From Bacillus sp. FJAT-27264 (GTDB lineage: Bacteria > Bacillota > Bacilli > Paenibacillales > Paenibacillaceae), in contig NZ_MAQW01000012.1 of the NCBI RefSeq assembly GCF_001682855.1, forward strand, positions 248,001 through 312,000: a DNA stretch of 64,000 nt, given 5' to 3'. Made by a program: the position numbers and the translations under genes. The notes under the pieces were generated by a model. It was not told where the DNA came from and did no database searches. It was given only the letters and a program-made list of their open reading frames with translations. The stretch's first letter is position 1. Every line of letters begins with the position of its first letter. Of this stretch, positions 35,494 through 44,492 are shown one piece after another.

Positions 35494-35707
35494 AATATGT
35501 CCACCCCTTAACTAAGCTATACAGCCAAACTCTCGAGAACAGAAATTATGCAAATTTCGTGTCGTAACGAGTTCGTGTTGTCACTATGAAAATAAGATAC
35601 AGACAGCCCGTAATAGTATAGTATTGTTAAGGTAAAACCACACTGAGAGGGCTGTCATTCAAATTAAGGCTTCATGATAAATGAAAAATAGATATTCTGA
35701 CTTTGAC
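35494..35707. other. intergenic gap with long inverted repeat
   Basis: GACAGCCC (35602-35609) and GGGCTGTC (35649-35656) are exact complements around a 39-nt AT-rich spacer. The sequence between 35520 and 35600 looks unlike its neighbours. It may be an end remnant of an insertion sequence or an internal regulatory hairpin. Confidence 0.35.
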
Positions 35708-35950
35708 TCAATAATTGTCTAATAAAGCAAATAATTTATTGAAGGTATTATACTTCTCTATTAATAAATCTTCGTCTTTTAAATCAAAGTTATACTTTTC
35801 TTCAAGCATTACGACCAGCTTTATGCAGGATATTGATGTCATACCATGCAACATAAGGTCCTCATCTTCATTAATGTTTTTCACATATTCGACATCAACA
35901 TTTAAAAGGCTTGCTATCATCTCATAAATATCTGCTTTACTTGTTTTCAC
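35708..35950 (-). CDS. acyl/peptidyl carrier protein
   Basis: 80 residues. The Ser for phosphopantetheine is in HGMTSISCIKLV (G-M-T-S-I), a slightly unusual site where the common Asp before Ser is Thr. N-terminal helix ADIYEMIASLLNVD. It lies 34 bases after the first radical SAM gene, so that enzyme may act on a substrate tethered to this carrier. Confidence 0.85.
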   Translation of the reverse strand: MKTSKADIYEMIASLLNVDVEYVKNINEDEDLMLHGMTSISCIKLVVMLEEKYNFDLKDEDLLIEKYNTFNKLFALLDNY

Positions 35951-35984
35951 TAAATATTCCTCCTAATTATGGTTTTTAAAAAAA

Positions 35985-37544
35985 TTACATGATTTTAAAT
36001 TTAATCAAATCTTTTACGAGTGCATTTTTTAGGAGCGCTAATTCTTTATCGAAGCTGTGTAATATTGATCTAAACTCATCATATTTCCTTTCGCATGAGC
36101 CAATATCCATATCAAGATAAAGCATGCGAAAATATTCACTATAAACTCGAGCACGTTTCTGCATTATTGATGTTGTACGTTCCTCAAATATTTTCCCATG
36201 AGGAAGAAAAGGAGCCAAATTAAAAACAAATGTAGAGATACCGGCGGTCTCTGTATCATATATCAAAAAATATTTATGTAGAAACTCGGATACCTCTGCA
36301 GCAAAAGGATCCATAAAGCGATATGAAGGGCCTTGCTTTAAAAAATCATCTTTAGGAATTAGTAATCCATCGTTTTCAATCCTTTTCATAATTGCTGTAC
36401 CTGGATCAACAACCAAGTGATGAACATAATTATCTAGGTCATGAGGCTGATGCTCATCTAAAAAGCGGAAATTATCCTGTAGTCTTTCCGGTGTTGAGTA
36501 TGGGTTAATCATCATAAATCCGAAATGGTCCGAATAAATACCAGCTTCCTTTAACATTTTTAAAGTTATCCTGTTATTTTGAACATTCGTTCCCTTTTTG
36601 AGTAGATTCAAATCATACTCATTTCCCGATTCAACTCCCACCAACGCTACGTGGATACCGGCCTTTTTCATTAACTTCAACAAATCAATGTCAACTTTAG
36701 CAACAAAATTGCTACGTAAGTAGACTCGCATACTAACTTTCAGGTTGTCTTCAATGATAAGATTACACAAATCTCTGATTTTCTTTACGCCTAATTCGCC
36801 ACCTGGATCTTCAAAACTCCCTCCACTTCCTCCAGTAAACCAAAAGCATTTGATTGGTGATTCAGTAGTTATTTTTTCAATCTCTGTAAATAAACTTTCA
36901 GCTGACCGTCCTGTGAATTTATAGAATTGTCCCCGCGTACAAAATGAACATTTCATAGTGCATCCATGACTGTCATAGATGAATGCATAATAGTTTCCAA
37001 AGTTTTTATTATATAAAAAAGATCTATCTGGAAGTGGCAACTCATTTATATTAATGTTCAAAATTTCTTTGTTATCCATGCTCGCCTTTGAGGCGATGTT
37101 CTTATGTGTCGCAACAAATTCAGATATGTCATCATTTTTCTCAACACAATCTATCAGTGAAGCTAAAGTATATTCACTCTCTCCTAAAATAATGTAATCT
37201 ATACCCGAAAAACGTTCATCGCCAAGTATTTCCTTATAATAAATAGAAGGGAATTTGCTACCTAGCACAATGATACTATCTGCTATTTCAGCTTTTATCT
37301 TCTTAGCCAACTGGGCAAAACATAAAATGCTTTCAGGATATACAGAGGATTCAGCATATTCGTACATGGCATATACCCTGCTATTCAGATCTAACAGAGT
37401 GTAATTTTGGTCAATATCTTTGTTTCCATCTAATTGTATACTTTCAGATTCATATCCATTTTCCGACAAAAAAGCTTGTAATCTCCCAACCTCTACGTTC
37501 TCTAAACCTTCAAATGACATTGCCAATAATGTCGTCTTAGTCAT
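35985..37544 (-). CDS. radical SAM enzyme, probable cobalamin-binding-type N-domain
   Basis: 519 residues. The first ~170 residues (VEVGRLQAFLSENGYESES, then SIIVLGSKFPSI, YIILGESEYTLASLI) look like the Rossmann-type B12-binding domain of class B radical SAM proteins, though the B12 His motif is not obvious. The iron-sulfur site is CTMKCSFCTRGQFY (C-x3-C-x2-C), followed by the SAM segment WFTGGSGGSFEDPGG. Possible role: methylation or rearrangement at an unactivated carbon. It is the first gene of the long transcript. The promoter must lie in the AT-rich stretch 37545-37800. Confidence 0.85.
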   Translation of the reverse strand: MTKTTLLAMSFEGLENVEVGRLQAFLSENGYESESIQLDGNKDIDQNYTLLDLNSRVYAMYEYAESSVYPESILCFAQLAKKIKAEIADSIIVLGSKFPSIYYKEILGDERFSGIDYIILGESEYTLASLIDCVEKNDDISEFVATHKNIASKASMDNKEILNININELPLPDRSFLYNKNFGNYYAFIYDSHGCTMKCSFCTRGQFYKFTGRSAESLFTEIEKITTESPIKCFWFTGGSGGSFEDPGGELGVKKIRDLCNLIIEDNLKVSMRVYLRSNFVAKVDIDLLKLMKKAGIHVALVGVESGNEYDLNLLKKGTNVQNNRITLKMLKEAGIYSDHFGFMMINPYSTPERLQDNFRFLDEHQPHDLDNYVHHLVVDPGTAIMKRIENDGLLIPKDDFLKQGPSYRFMDPFAAEVSEFLHKYFLIYDTETAGISTFVFNLAPFLPHGKIFEERTTSIMQKRARVYSEYFRMLYLDMDIGSCERKYDEFRSILHSFDKELALLKNALVKDLIKFKIM

Positions 37545-38562
37545 AAAATAAACACCTCTTTATTCTATGTTTTTCTATTTTATCCATTTAATAAATTTAA
37601 GATGGATACAACGAAAATATCATTCATTGAACAGCTAGTCGATAATAAATCAAACAAAAATTGGTAACCAATGGTTGTAACCCTTTTCAAATCCATGAAC
37701 TTATGGTTTATTATATATATTTACAAAAAAACTTTTAATTGAATTTTTTTTCTTATTTAACCCTCCTTTTCCTTAATCATATTATAAAAGTATTTTTTTG
37801 TCTATTGAAGTCATTCTAATTTCTCGATAAGATTTTCTAGATAGTCTACCAAGACTGCTAAAAAGCAATCTCCTTAAAACCTTCTAAATAGATGCAACTT
37901 AATTTGCTCTAACTAGAAGCTTTTACACGTCTATATATTCCTCTTAACCAAGATTAGTCTATTTAATGATCCGATTTCGTGATTACCATGAGCTTACAGT
38001 CAATAAAATGGATCAAGAACATTGAAAAAATCCGCACGATCAAACTGGCGCTGACTGGATAATTTTAGGTGGGTCAGTTCCGCAAAAATTTATTGATAAG
38101 AATTTACCTAAGTGTCCTATGTGCGGTACTGATGATAATCTATAAGAAGAGATGTTTTAATATGAGCGGTTTGCTGGTCTTTATGAAAAGAACATCAAAA
38201 AGTTTATATGACCAATGCCATTCTCGCTCCAGATAAAGTGGTTATTTATCAGCAGCAAATGGATCTGGCGGAGTGGGAAGCCTATTGGAAGGAATACTAC
38301 AAGGCCAAGCATTTATATGCCGGCAGAACCTGAGGTTGTATTGGAAACTGCGTTTTAAGAAGATTTTGAAAAAGGGCTGCAATGGCTGACGCTTAAGGAG
38401 TTGGAACCCAGTGTAAACAATCGCCGATGAATAGCTGGTATGCAGAGGAGCTGTGCCGAAAGGGCATAACCTCTCCATCAGCTCTTGCTTTGAAGCTTGG
38501 CTATGGTTTAGCGGGAAAATCCCAGCCTTTTGAAAAAGGAACTGGTTTACTGCAGACGATTT
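37545..38562. other. AT-rich promoter region and decayed ORF fragments
   Basis: 37545-37950 is very AT-rich and must hold the promoter of the long cluster transcript; no clear boxes assigned. 38025-38144 (+) contains a short frame ending KNLPKCPMCGTDDNL and a stop, like a broken zinc-ribbon protein. 38215-38330 (+) contains another piece (MDLAEWEAYWKEYYK). These are gene debris, not genes. Confidence 0.4.
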
Positions 38563-38700
38563 CGAACCAAGGAACAAGCATACACTGAAATATATCAGTA
38601 CATCGAGTTTTTTTATAACCGCAAACGAATTCATGGTGCACTAGGGTACCTGTCACCCGTTTGTTTCGCGGCTAAATTTCGTAAGAGAAAAGCTAGTTAA
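38563..38700 (+). pseudogene. IS3-family transposase (OrfB) C-terminal remnant
   Basis: An open frame without start reads R-T-K-E-Q-A-Y then YQYIEFFYNRKRIHGALGY and LSPVCFAAKF to a TAA. The FYN.KR.H.ALGY.SP string is the classic C-terminus of IS3 OrfB integrases. The rest of the element is gone or unrecognisable. Confidence 0.75.
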
Positions 38701-38736
38701 AGAGTGTCTTTTTTCTTGACGTAGGTCCATTCTTTC

Positions 38737-39956
38737 ATGGAAGCTATTTTAGAACACTGCTGTGGACTCGACGTCCACCGGGATACGGTCGTGGCTTGTC
38801 TCTTGACTGGCAACCTCGAAGATCGTCCCCACAAAGAAATTCGCACCTTTTCAACAATGTCCAAAGGCTTACATGAGCTTGAGGCTTGGCTTCAAGCCGC
38901 CTCTTGCACCCATGTGGCTATGGAAAGTACAGGGGGTTATTGGAAACCTGTTTACCATGTGCTCGAAGAATCTTGTGAAATCAGACTGGCCAACGCTCAG
39001 CGTATCAAGAATGTCCCCGGGCGCAAAACAGATATTTCAGACGCGGAATGGATCGCTAAGCTCCTTCGCTCGGGGCTGATCGAGGGCAGTTTTGTCCCAC
39101 CTCAAGACATCCGGGAACTTCGCGATCTCACACGCCATCGGAAGAAGTTAGTTCACCACATGACCGCAGAAAAAACCGTATTCAAAAGGTCCTTGAATCG
39201 GCGGGCATCAAACTTGCTTCCGTAATCTCCGACGCCTTTGGTGTGACGAGACGTGCCTTGCTCCGCCAACTCATGGATAACGGCAGGCTGGATGAGGAAT
39301 CCGTTCGTTCCCTCGTCAAGGGACAAATCAAAAACAAAGTCCCCCAACTCCTGGATGCACTTCAAGGCAAAACTTTCCTCCCATCATCGCTTTCTTCTCG
39401 CCCAATCCTGGCAACATCTTACTCACCTGGAGCAATTTATTCAGGCGTTCGATGACACGATAGATGTCCATTTAGCCCCCTATCGTGTCAAAATCGAGAT
39501 TCTTCGAACGCTTTCAGGCGTAGATGGGATTGCCGCGTCTGCCATTTTAACTGAGATCGGTGCGGATATGCTTCAGTTTCATTCCGAGCGCCACCTGGCT
39601 TCTTGGGCTGGTTTATCTCCAGGTAACTACGAAAGTGCTGGAAAAAAAAGTCCTCACGCATCCTCCAAGGTAATCCCCACCTGAAATCGATCCTAGCCGA
39701 GTCCGCGTGGGCCGCATCCCGGACGAAAAAGACATATTTAGCCTCAAAGTACTGGAAGTTAGCTTCCCGTCGAGAGAAGAAAAAAGCTCTGATTGCAACG
39801 GCACACAAGATGCTCACCATGATCTATCACATGCTCCTTCGACAGCAACCTTATATAGAACTTGATGTAGATTACTTGGATCATCTGAATCAGCAGGTCA
39901 GAGCCCGACGGTTAGTCAAACAATTAGCAACTTTTATGCTACACTGTGCAGCTTGA
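38737..39956 (+). pseudogene. IS110-family transposase, frameshifted
   Basis: The first part (162 codons) opens CCGLDVHRDTVVA (first Asp of the RuvC-like DEDD site) and contains NVPGRKTDISDAEWIAKLL. Near 39171 a run of six A where seven are needed breaks the frame. Coding continues in a second frame (GVTRRALLRQLMDN), shifts again near 39365-39385, carries the Tnp-2 region (LRTLSGVDGIAASAILTEIG, SWAGLSPGNYESAGK), and shifts a third time near 39645-39670 before ending QLATFMLHCAA at 39956. With at least three frameshifts it is not functional unless these are read errors. Confidence 0.85.
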
Positions 39957-40115
39957 CTCGCAGCCGGAAGTCTCTTAATCAATCCCTTGTTGATAGACTT
40001 TTTTAAAAAATTCAATAAGTCCCGGGCATCCTATTGTCTTTTTCAGGCTTTACCTCAAGATTTGAGGTCTTACTCAGCAGTGTTTAAGTCGCGCGAAGAA
40101 GTACATTTACGTAAA

Positions 40116-40139
40116 AAAAGCCGCGGCTTCGCGGCTTTT
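40116..40139 (-). terminator. terminator of the 40191-41216 gene
   Basis: AAAAGCCGC and GCGGCTTTT flank GGCTTC; on the minus strand a run of seven T follows. It lies 52 bases past the gene's stop. Confidence 0.85.
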
Positions 40140-40190
40140 CAAAAATATAACTATTTACTTAAAAACTAATCATAGCACTTAATTACATTT

Positions 40191-41216
40191 TCACTTTGTA
40201 AGAAATTCGCTTAAAACGTCCATTTCCCTATTTCTCATTTTTTCTACTCCAGTGTGAATCTTACTTAATAAAATTTGGTCTGGCTTAATATTATATTTAA
40301 TGGCGACATTTAAAGTGAGTATCGCTTCTTTCAATACATCTTTATAATCAGTTAAAAGTTTTTTATCAAAATGGATATATTTATGTTCAAGCATATATTC
40401 AATTCTAGATAACATTATTTTTTTATGTTCACTTATAACATAAATTCCTCTTAAGTCGATATATGTAGCTTCATTATCTTTAACATAATCTAGATACTTC
40501 ATTAAATCGTCATATACATGAATACCCATTGAATAGTTTTCGAAGATTGGTTTCATTCCTGGAGATAAATCATTTCCTGTTAAAAAGTTGCGTAGACTAT
40601 CCTCTACGAAAGGCAGATTAAATAAAGCGAGATAAGGATCAACTTCATCAGTAGTATTCAGTCTTAGAAGTTCAATATTATTATTAAAAGCTCGATAAAT
40701 GTCGGATGGTTGGTCATAAGCAGTATATGCTGCTTCCATCTCGGAAAAAGTACAAGTGGCATGAGAGTACTTACCGTCAACAAATGCATCTGCAATATTA
40801 AAGGTTTTTTCTTTTAAATCATAGCCATATACAAGCAAATCATGAGGATGTGATACTTTGTGATAACTCCAAGAAGCTGGAATGTAATAGTTATCAACTA
40901 CAAAGTAAACATAGAAGCTTTGATCAATAATATCTATTAAAAACTGTACGATATCCCCATTCCACTTGGATGTAACAAATTCTTTATTTAATCGATTGTA
41001 ATGAATCCATGGGCAGAAATAACGTTCATGTTGGTTATGATAATTAACTTGAAAAGAATTGCTTTCTCCTCTAAATTTTGAACAGCTAATTTGTATGTAA
41101 TTAGAATAAAACCAACCCAAGTAACTTGGATTATTAGCCACAATAGACAAAGTATGCGCATACATTGGGTATGATCGTAAAACTGGGTCAGCCATAAGTA
41201 GAGTTTTATTATTCAT
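40191..41216 (-). CDS. BtrH/papain-like family protein, paralogue of the 10547-11623 gene
   Basis: 341 residues. It is clearly related to the 358-aa protein at 10547-11623: both have LGWFYSNYIQISC / YPWFHSNLIQLKC, a C-P-W/L-hydrophobic-H/D-Y segment, a central FYVYFVVDNYYIPASW / FFHATLNSYYISSYS stretch and LLVYGYDLKEKTFNIADAF / ILIYGYNSELEVFYGADFF. The Trp replaces the Cys of the other two BtrH-like proteins. It has its own terminator and promoter, cut off from the main cluster by the IS110 wreck, so it is probably an orphaned cluster gene. Function unknown. Confidence 0.6.
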   Translation of the reverse strand: MNNKTLLMADPVLRSYPMYAHTLSIVANNPSYLGWFYSNYIQISCSKFRGESNSFQVNYHNQHERYFCPWIHYNRLNKEFVTSKWNGDIVQFLIDIIDQSFYVYFVVDNYYIPASWSYHKVSHPHDLLVYGYDLKEKTFNIADAFVDGKYSHATCTFSEMEAAYTAYDQPSDIYRAFNNNIELLRLNTTDEVDPYLALFNLPFVEDSLRNFLTGNDLSPGMKPIFENYSMGIHVYDDLMKYLDYVKDNEATYIDLRGIYVISEHKKIMLSRIEYMLEHKYIHFDKKLLTDYKDVLKEAILTLNVAIKYNIKPDQILLSKIHTGVEKMRNREMDVLSEFLTK

Positions 41217-41311
41217 AATGATCCATTCCTTTCAAAATAATCTCGATTATATGTAAGACAAACATTATATTAACATAATTTAATTAATAATAGTATTAAT
41301 TACTTTTCAGG

Positions 41312-41363
41312 AAATAAAACCAACCTGTTTGCATAGTAGCGCAAAATCAGGTTGGTTTTATTT
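41312..41363 (-). terminator. bidirectional terminator
   Basis: AAATAAAACCAACCTG (41312-41327) is the exact complement of CAGGTTGGTTTTATTT (41348-41363), a 16-bp stem. It ends the 55-aa ORF on the minus strand, 12 bases past its stop. Confidence 0.9.
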
Positions 41364-41375
41364 ATAATTTGAGAT

Positions 41376-41543
41376 TCAAATCAATGGATAACTACGAACG
41401 GTTTGCGGGTTGGTGTAATATGGCGGTCTCATTTCAATTACAGGTGCACGCCATGCATGGTTTGTATAATGCATCTGGACATACGATGAGTCGTGCGTCT
41501 TAAGTAAATAACAAATCTGCGGGCTAAAGTAAAAAGGAATCAT
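41376..41543 (-). CDS. small protein of unknown function (55 aa)
   Basis: ATG 41543 is preceded by a perfect AGGAGG (41548-41553) and the frame ends 12 bases before a strong terminator, so it is a real small gene. The sequence opens MIPFYFSPQICYLLKTHDSS and is rich in Pro, Tyr and aromatic residues (MRPPYYTNPQ). No hydrophobic segment long enough for a membrane helix. The frame continues upstream to 41573 but without an RBS. I do not recognise it. Confidence 0.65.
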   Translation of the reverse strand: MIPFYFSPQICYLLKTHDSSYVQMHYTNHAWRAPVIEMRPPYYTNPQTVRSYPLI

Positions 41544-41690
41544 AGGGCCTCCTGACAAGATTTTTGTTACCAATGTACGTTAATCTGCCCGGCCTGAGCC
41601 AGTACCGATAAGATTAATTTCTCATTCAGAGGGCACCACCACTCCCCAGTGCTCATAATATGGGCGTATGACTACACTCGGGAGGCCATT

Positions 41691-41998
41691 ATGGATAACA
41701 AAAAGAAGATGGAACAGTTAGAGCAGTACCAGCAGTATTTTGCCAATCACTTGAAGAATGATCCTTACCCGCTCTACCCCAACTACGGAAAAATCACGCA
41801 ATATGAAGAGATACCGATCAATATGCCAGAGCAGCGGCAGCTGCGCCAACCGGGTATTGAGCAGCTTATGGTGCCGATGCCAATTGTGAAAAAACCAATT
41901 ATAAGGGCAGCTGCAAACTGCTGAATAAGGTAGCTCTGATCACGGGCGGGGATAGCGGAATGGCGGCGGCGGCGATTGCTTTTGCTAAAGAAGATTAA
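41691..41998 (+). pseudogene. short-chain dehydrogenase (general-stress type), truncated and frameshifted
   Basis: The N-terminal part opens MDNKKKMEQLEQYQQYF and holds PGIEQLMVPMP, like the linker of GSP39/YhdF-type SDRs. The frame breaks near 41900, and the next frame reads CKLLNKVALITGGDSG, the SDR cofactor loop (T-G-G-x-S-G-I-G in intact genes), then stops at 41998. About 200 residues are missing. The break joins directly to the nucleoid-associated protein fragment on the other strand. Confidence 0.8.
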
Positions 41999-42144
41999 AA
42001 ATATTTCAATAGGAGTTCTTTTAAATTATCATCATTAACACTTAACAGTTCTTTAGAAGTATGAGTTCCCTCATTCCGCACTTTATTTCCCACTTTATGA
42101 ACTACAGTTTTTTCCAATGATATGGAAGTTAAGTCTACTATCAT
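41995..42144 (-). pseudogene. nucleoid-associated protein (37-kDa type) N-terminal fragment
   Basis: 49 codons from ATG 42144 with AAAAGGAG upstream: MIVDLTSISLEKTVVHKVGN followed by a Lys/Asn-rich stretch and LKELLLKYF, then a stop. The I-x-K-x-V-V-H-K-V-G-N and L-L-x-K-Y-F strings recall the start of the NdpA/YejK-like family, normally about 330 aa. Only the first strand and helix remain; the break coincides with the end of the SDR fragment, marking a deletion junction. Confidence 0.6.
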
Positions 42145-42379
42145 CTTTTTTCTCCTTTTAAATGAGTTCTGAAAATGATTTCTGTTAGTAGTAATTTGAA
42201 TCTTTTTCTAAAACTAGACTTTAGAACTAAGTCAAAATACATAATTCGTCAATAATATACCATATCCTTCCAAACTCGAGCTCTATTTAAGGGAATTATG
42301 TAAATATACAGCAAATTAAAAAAATTGAAATCTATATTATACATACGATAATCAGAAATTACTTGGGAGGATAAAGATT
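42145..42379. other. AT-rich intergenic region
   Basis: No gene seen. It separates the nucleoid-protein fragment from radC and contains the radC RBS (GGGAGGA, 42365-42371). Confidence 0.4.
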
Positions 42380-42989
42380 ATGGGACAGGTTAAGGAGAAT
42401 GATTTGAGACAATTAGTATCTGAATCATTAAGGGAAAGCACTGATAGCTACACAATTCAAGAGCTTTTCCAGCGTTTTCCTACAGCTACAGAATTAATGG
42501 ATGTGTCGGAACAACAATTGGTGTCAATAAAAGGAATCGGCAAAGGAAAAGCCCGTTAAATCATCTCTATGTTAAAACTTACAAAAGTTTTGGCCTTGCC
42601 TAATGAGAATCAACATGTGATTCGTAGTCCAAAAGACGTTTATAATCTCCTCGAATCCGAACTACGGTTTGAACAGAAAGAACACTTCATCTGCCTTTTC
42701 CTCAATACCAAGAACCGTCTCATCTTCAAAGAAGTCATCTCCATAGGCTCTTTAAACGCCGCTATCGTTCATCCTAGAGAAGTATTCCATGCAGCCGATT
42801 AGACGCTGTAGCGCCTCGCTCATTTGCGCTCACAACCACCCGAGTGGTGACCCGGAGCCGTCAATAGAGGATGTGAATCTGACAAAACGACTCATAGCCG
42901 CTGGGGAAATCATAGGAATAGAAGTCCTTGATCACGTAATTATTGGTGGAAATCGCTTCTACAGCTTGAAAGAGCATGGTCATTTCTAA
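42380..42989 (+). pseudogene. radC-like JAB-domain gene, disrupted
   Basis: The first frame opens MGQVKENDLRQLVSESLRES and contains the helix-hairpin-helix SIKGIGKGKAR, then a TAA at 42557-42559 where the family has a Gln before I-I-S. The same frame resumes with [37 protein letters not shown], then a single extra G near 42800 shifts the frame. The third part has the metal motif [15 protein letters not shown] (H-x-H-x8-D), ending at 42989. One nonsense and one frameshift change make it a pseudogene. RadC relatives are common on mobile islands. Confidence 0.85.
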
Positions 42990-43175
42990 ATTCCCTAACT
43001 TCGATTTGTATGTTCCTCACATAATCAAAATGTAAAAAAACGCCCTCTTAAATACTTTTATCCACGGTTTAACCACACTCCGTATCAATTCTCTACTATA
43101 GGCATTGAAATCCACACTATATCCTGATGAGCCTCCTACCAAAAAATTCTATCGTTTGATTAGGGGTGAAGGGAA
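42990..43175. other. intergenic region before the XRE gene
   Basis: No gene seen. GGGGTGAAGGG (43162-43172) is the RBS of the next gene. Confidence 0.4.
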
Positions 43176-43535
43176 ATGAACAGCATCGAATCTATTGGGG
43201 AAAACATCAGAATTTTACGGTTGAAAAATGGTCTCAGCCAGGAGCAGCTTGCACTCAATGCAGGAGTTAACACATCTTACATCGGTCAGATTGAGCGAGG
43301 AGAAAAGAATCCTACTATAAAGACTTTGGACAAAGTATCCGAGGCTTTAGGAATCGCTCTAATCGACTTGTTATTATTTGTTGATTCTAAGGGAGGAGGT
43401 TCAACAACTCTTTGCAATCAATCATCTGCCGTTCTTACCCCTGATCAGATTAAGCAATGCTTGCTGGAAGTCTTGATTGACAATACTAATATGATTGTCG
43501 ATAAGCAAAAATCACTGAATATAAAAGAAGAATAG
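43176..43535 (+). CDS. XRE-family helix-turn-helix regulator
   Basis: 119 residues. HTH_3 domain at residues 7-63: IRILRLKNGLSQEQLALNAG, then VNTSYIGQIERGEKNPTIKTL and VSEALGI. The remaining 50 residues are an acidic, unrecognised tail. Strong RBS. It precedes the membrane-anchored protein by 14 bases, so the two are probably co-transcribed. Regulators of this type control phage or island genes; the target here is unknown. Confidence 0.88.
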   Translation: MNSIESIGENIRILRLKNGLSQEQLALNAGVNTSYIGQIERGEKNPTIKTLDKVSEALGIALIDLLLFVDSKGGGSTTLCNQSSAVLTPDQIKQCLLEVLIDNTNMIVDKQKSLNIKEE

Positions 43536-43549
43536 AGGAGCTATTACTC

Positions 43550-44490
43550 ATGTCCACAACTGAAGCGATACAAGTCACAAAGACCAAGAAAATCAAAAAG
43601 CCTATTTTTAAACGTTGGTGGTTCTGGATTCTTTCGGCTTCATTGTAATCATTGCCGCCAGTGCATTATCTTCAGGAGGAGACTCCACAGCGTATGAGCT
43701 ATCAAAAATGCAGATCATGAGCAAAGACGAAATTTTTGAAAAATTCGGAAAACCAAATGAGGTTGTCCGAGATGATTCAGATGGCTATATCATCGCATAC
43801 AATGCTGGATTCATAGTGAGTGGTAACGCTCAAGGAGCAAAAGAAATAACTTTACAAGAGGACGCGGTTAAGAAAAAATCAACAGATACATACAAAATCT
43901 TTGATGTTACCTTAGGCTCATCCTTCGCTGATAATGTTGCTCGTTTAGGCAAACCAAATCTTACTCAAGAAAAAGACGGTACGAAACACGTCATGTACCT
44001 AACCAAAGAAAATTATCTGCTTGTATTCTCCACCAAACCAAACAATGACGTGATCAACACCATTCAGTATTCTGCTTATGATTCTAGTAAGGAGGCATCT
44101 TCACTCGACCTCTCAAACCTTCTTGGTTTATCGGCCACTGAAGACGAATTAAAGTCACTTTATACCATTAAGGATAAAAGCAATTCTCAAGGAGAAACAA
44201 TGTATGCCTTGGAAGAAGGATTTGAAGTGATCGTTGATAATAACAATTTAGTGAGGCAGCTTGTTATTTCTTCAAATTCTATTTTCAACATTCATGGTAT
44301 TCGAACCTCTGGCAGCTTGGACAAAGCACATCAAGTGTTTGGTGAACCTGTAAGTACATCTGCTGGGGTACGGGATACCACTCAATATTCTTATAACTAT
44401 AAAGACGGTGCAGTTCCGACAACGGTTGTATTGAGTGTCGATAGTAGCAACAAGATCGGGTACATCCAAGTTACTGCTACAGAGGAATAA
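43550..44490 (+). pseudogene. membrane-anchored repeat protein, frameshifted near its N-terminus
   Basis: The natural start is ATG 43550 (RBS GAGGAG, 43535-43540). The frame reads a Lys-rich cytoplasmic segment and KRWWFWILSASL, then a TAA at 43646. The +1 frame continues FGFIVIIAASALSSGGDS (membrane anchor) and on to 44490. A single-base change in the anchor thus splits the gene; a late start at 43615 could still make most of the protein. The outside part has three repeats with a G-K/E-P turn (EKFGKPNEVVRD, ARLGKPNLTQE, QVFGEPVSTSAG), like BLIP/SmpA-type lipoprotein domains. Function unknown. Confidence 0.65.
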
Positions 44491-44492
44491 CT

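Noticed and set aside
38242..38634. 130-codon minus-strand ORF
   Set aside because: Antisense to the decayed transposase debris; no start signals.
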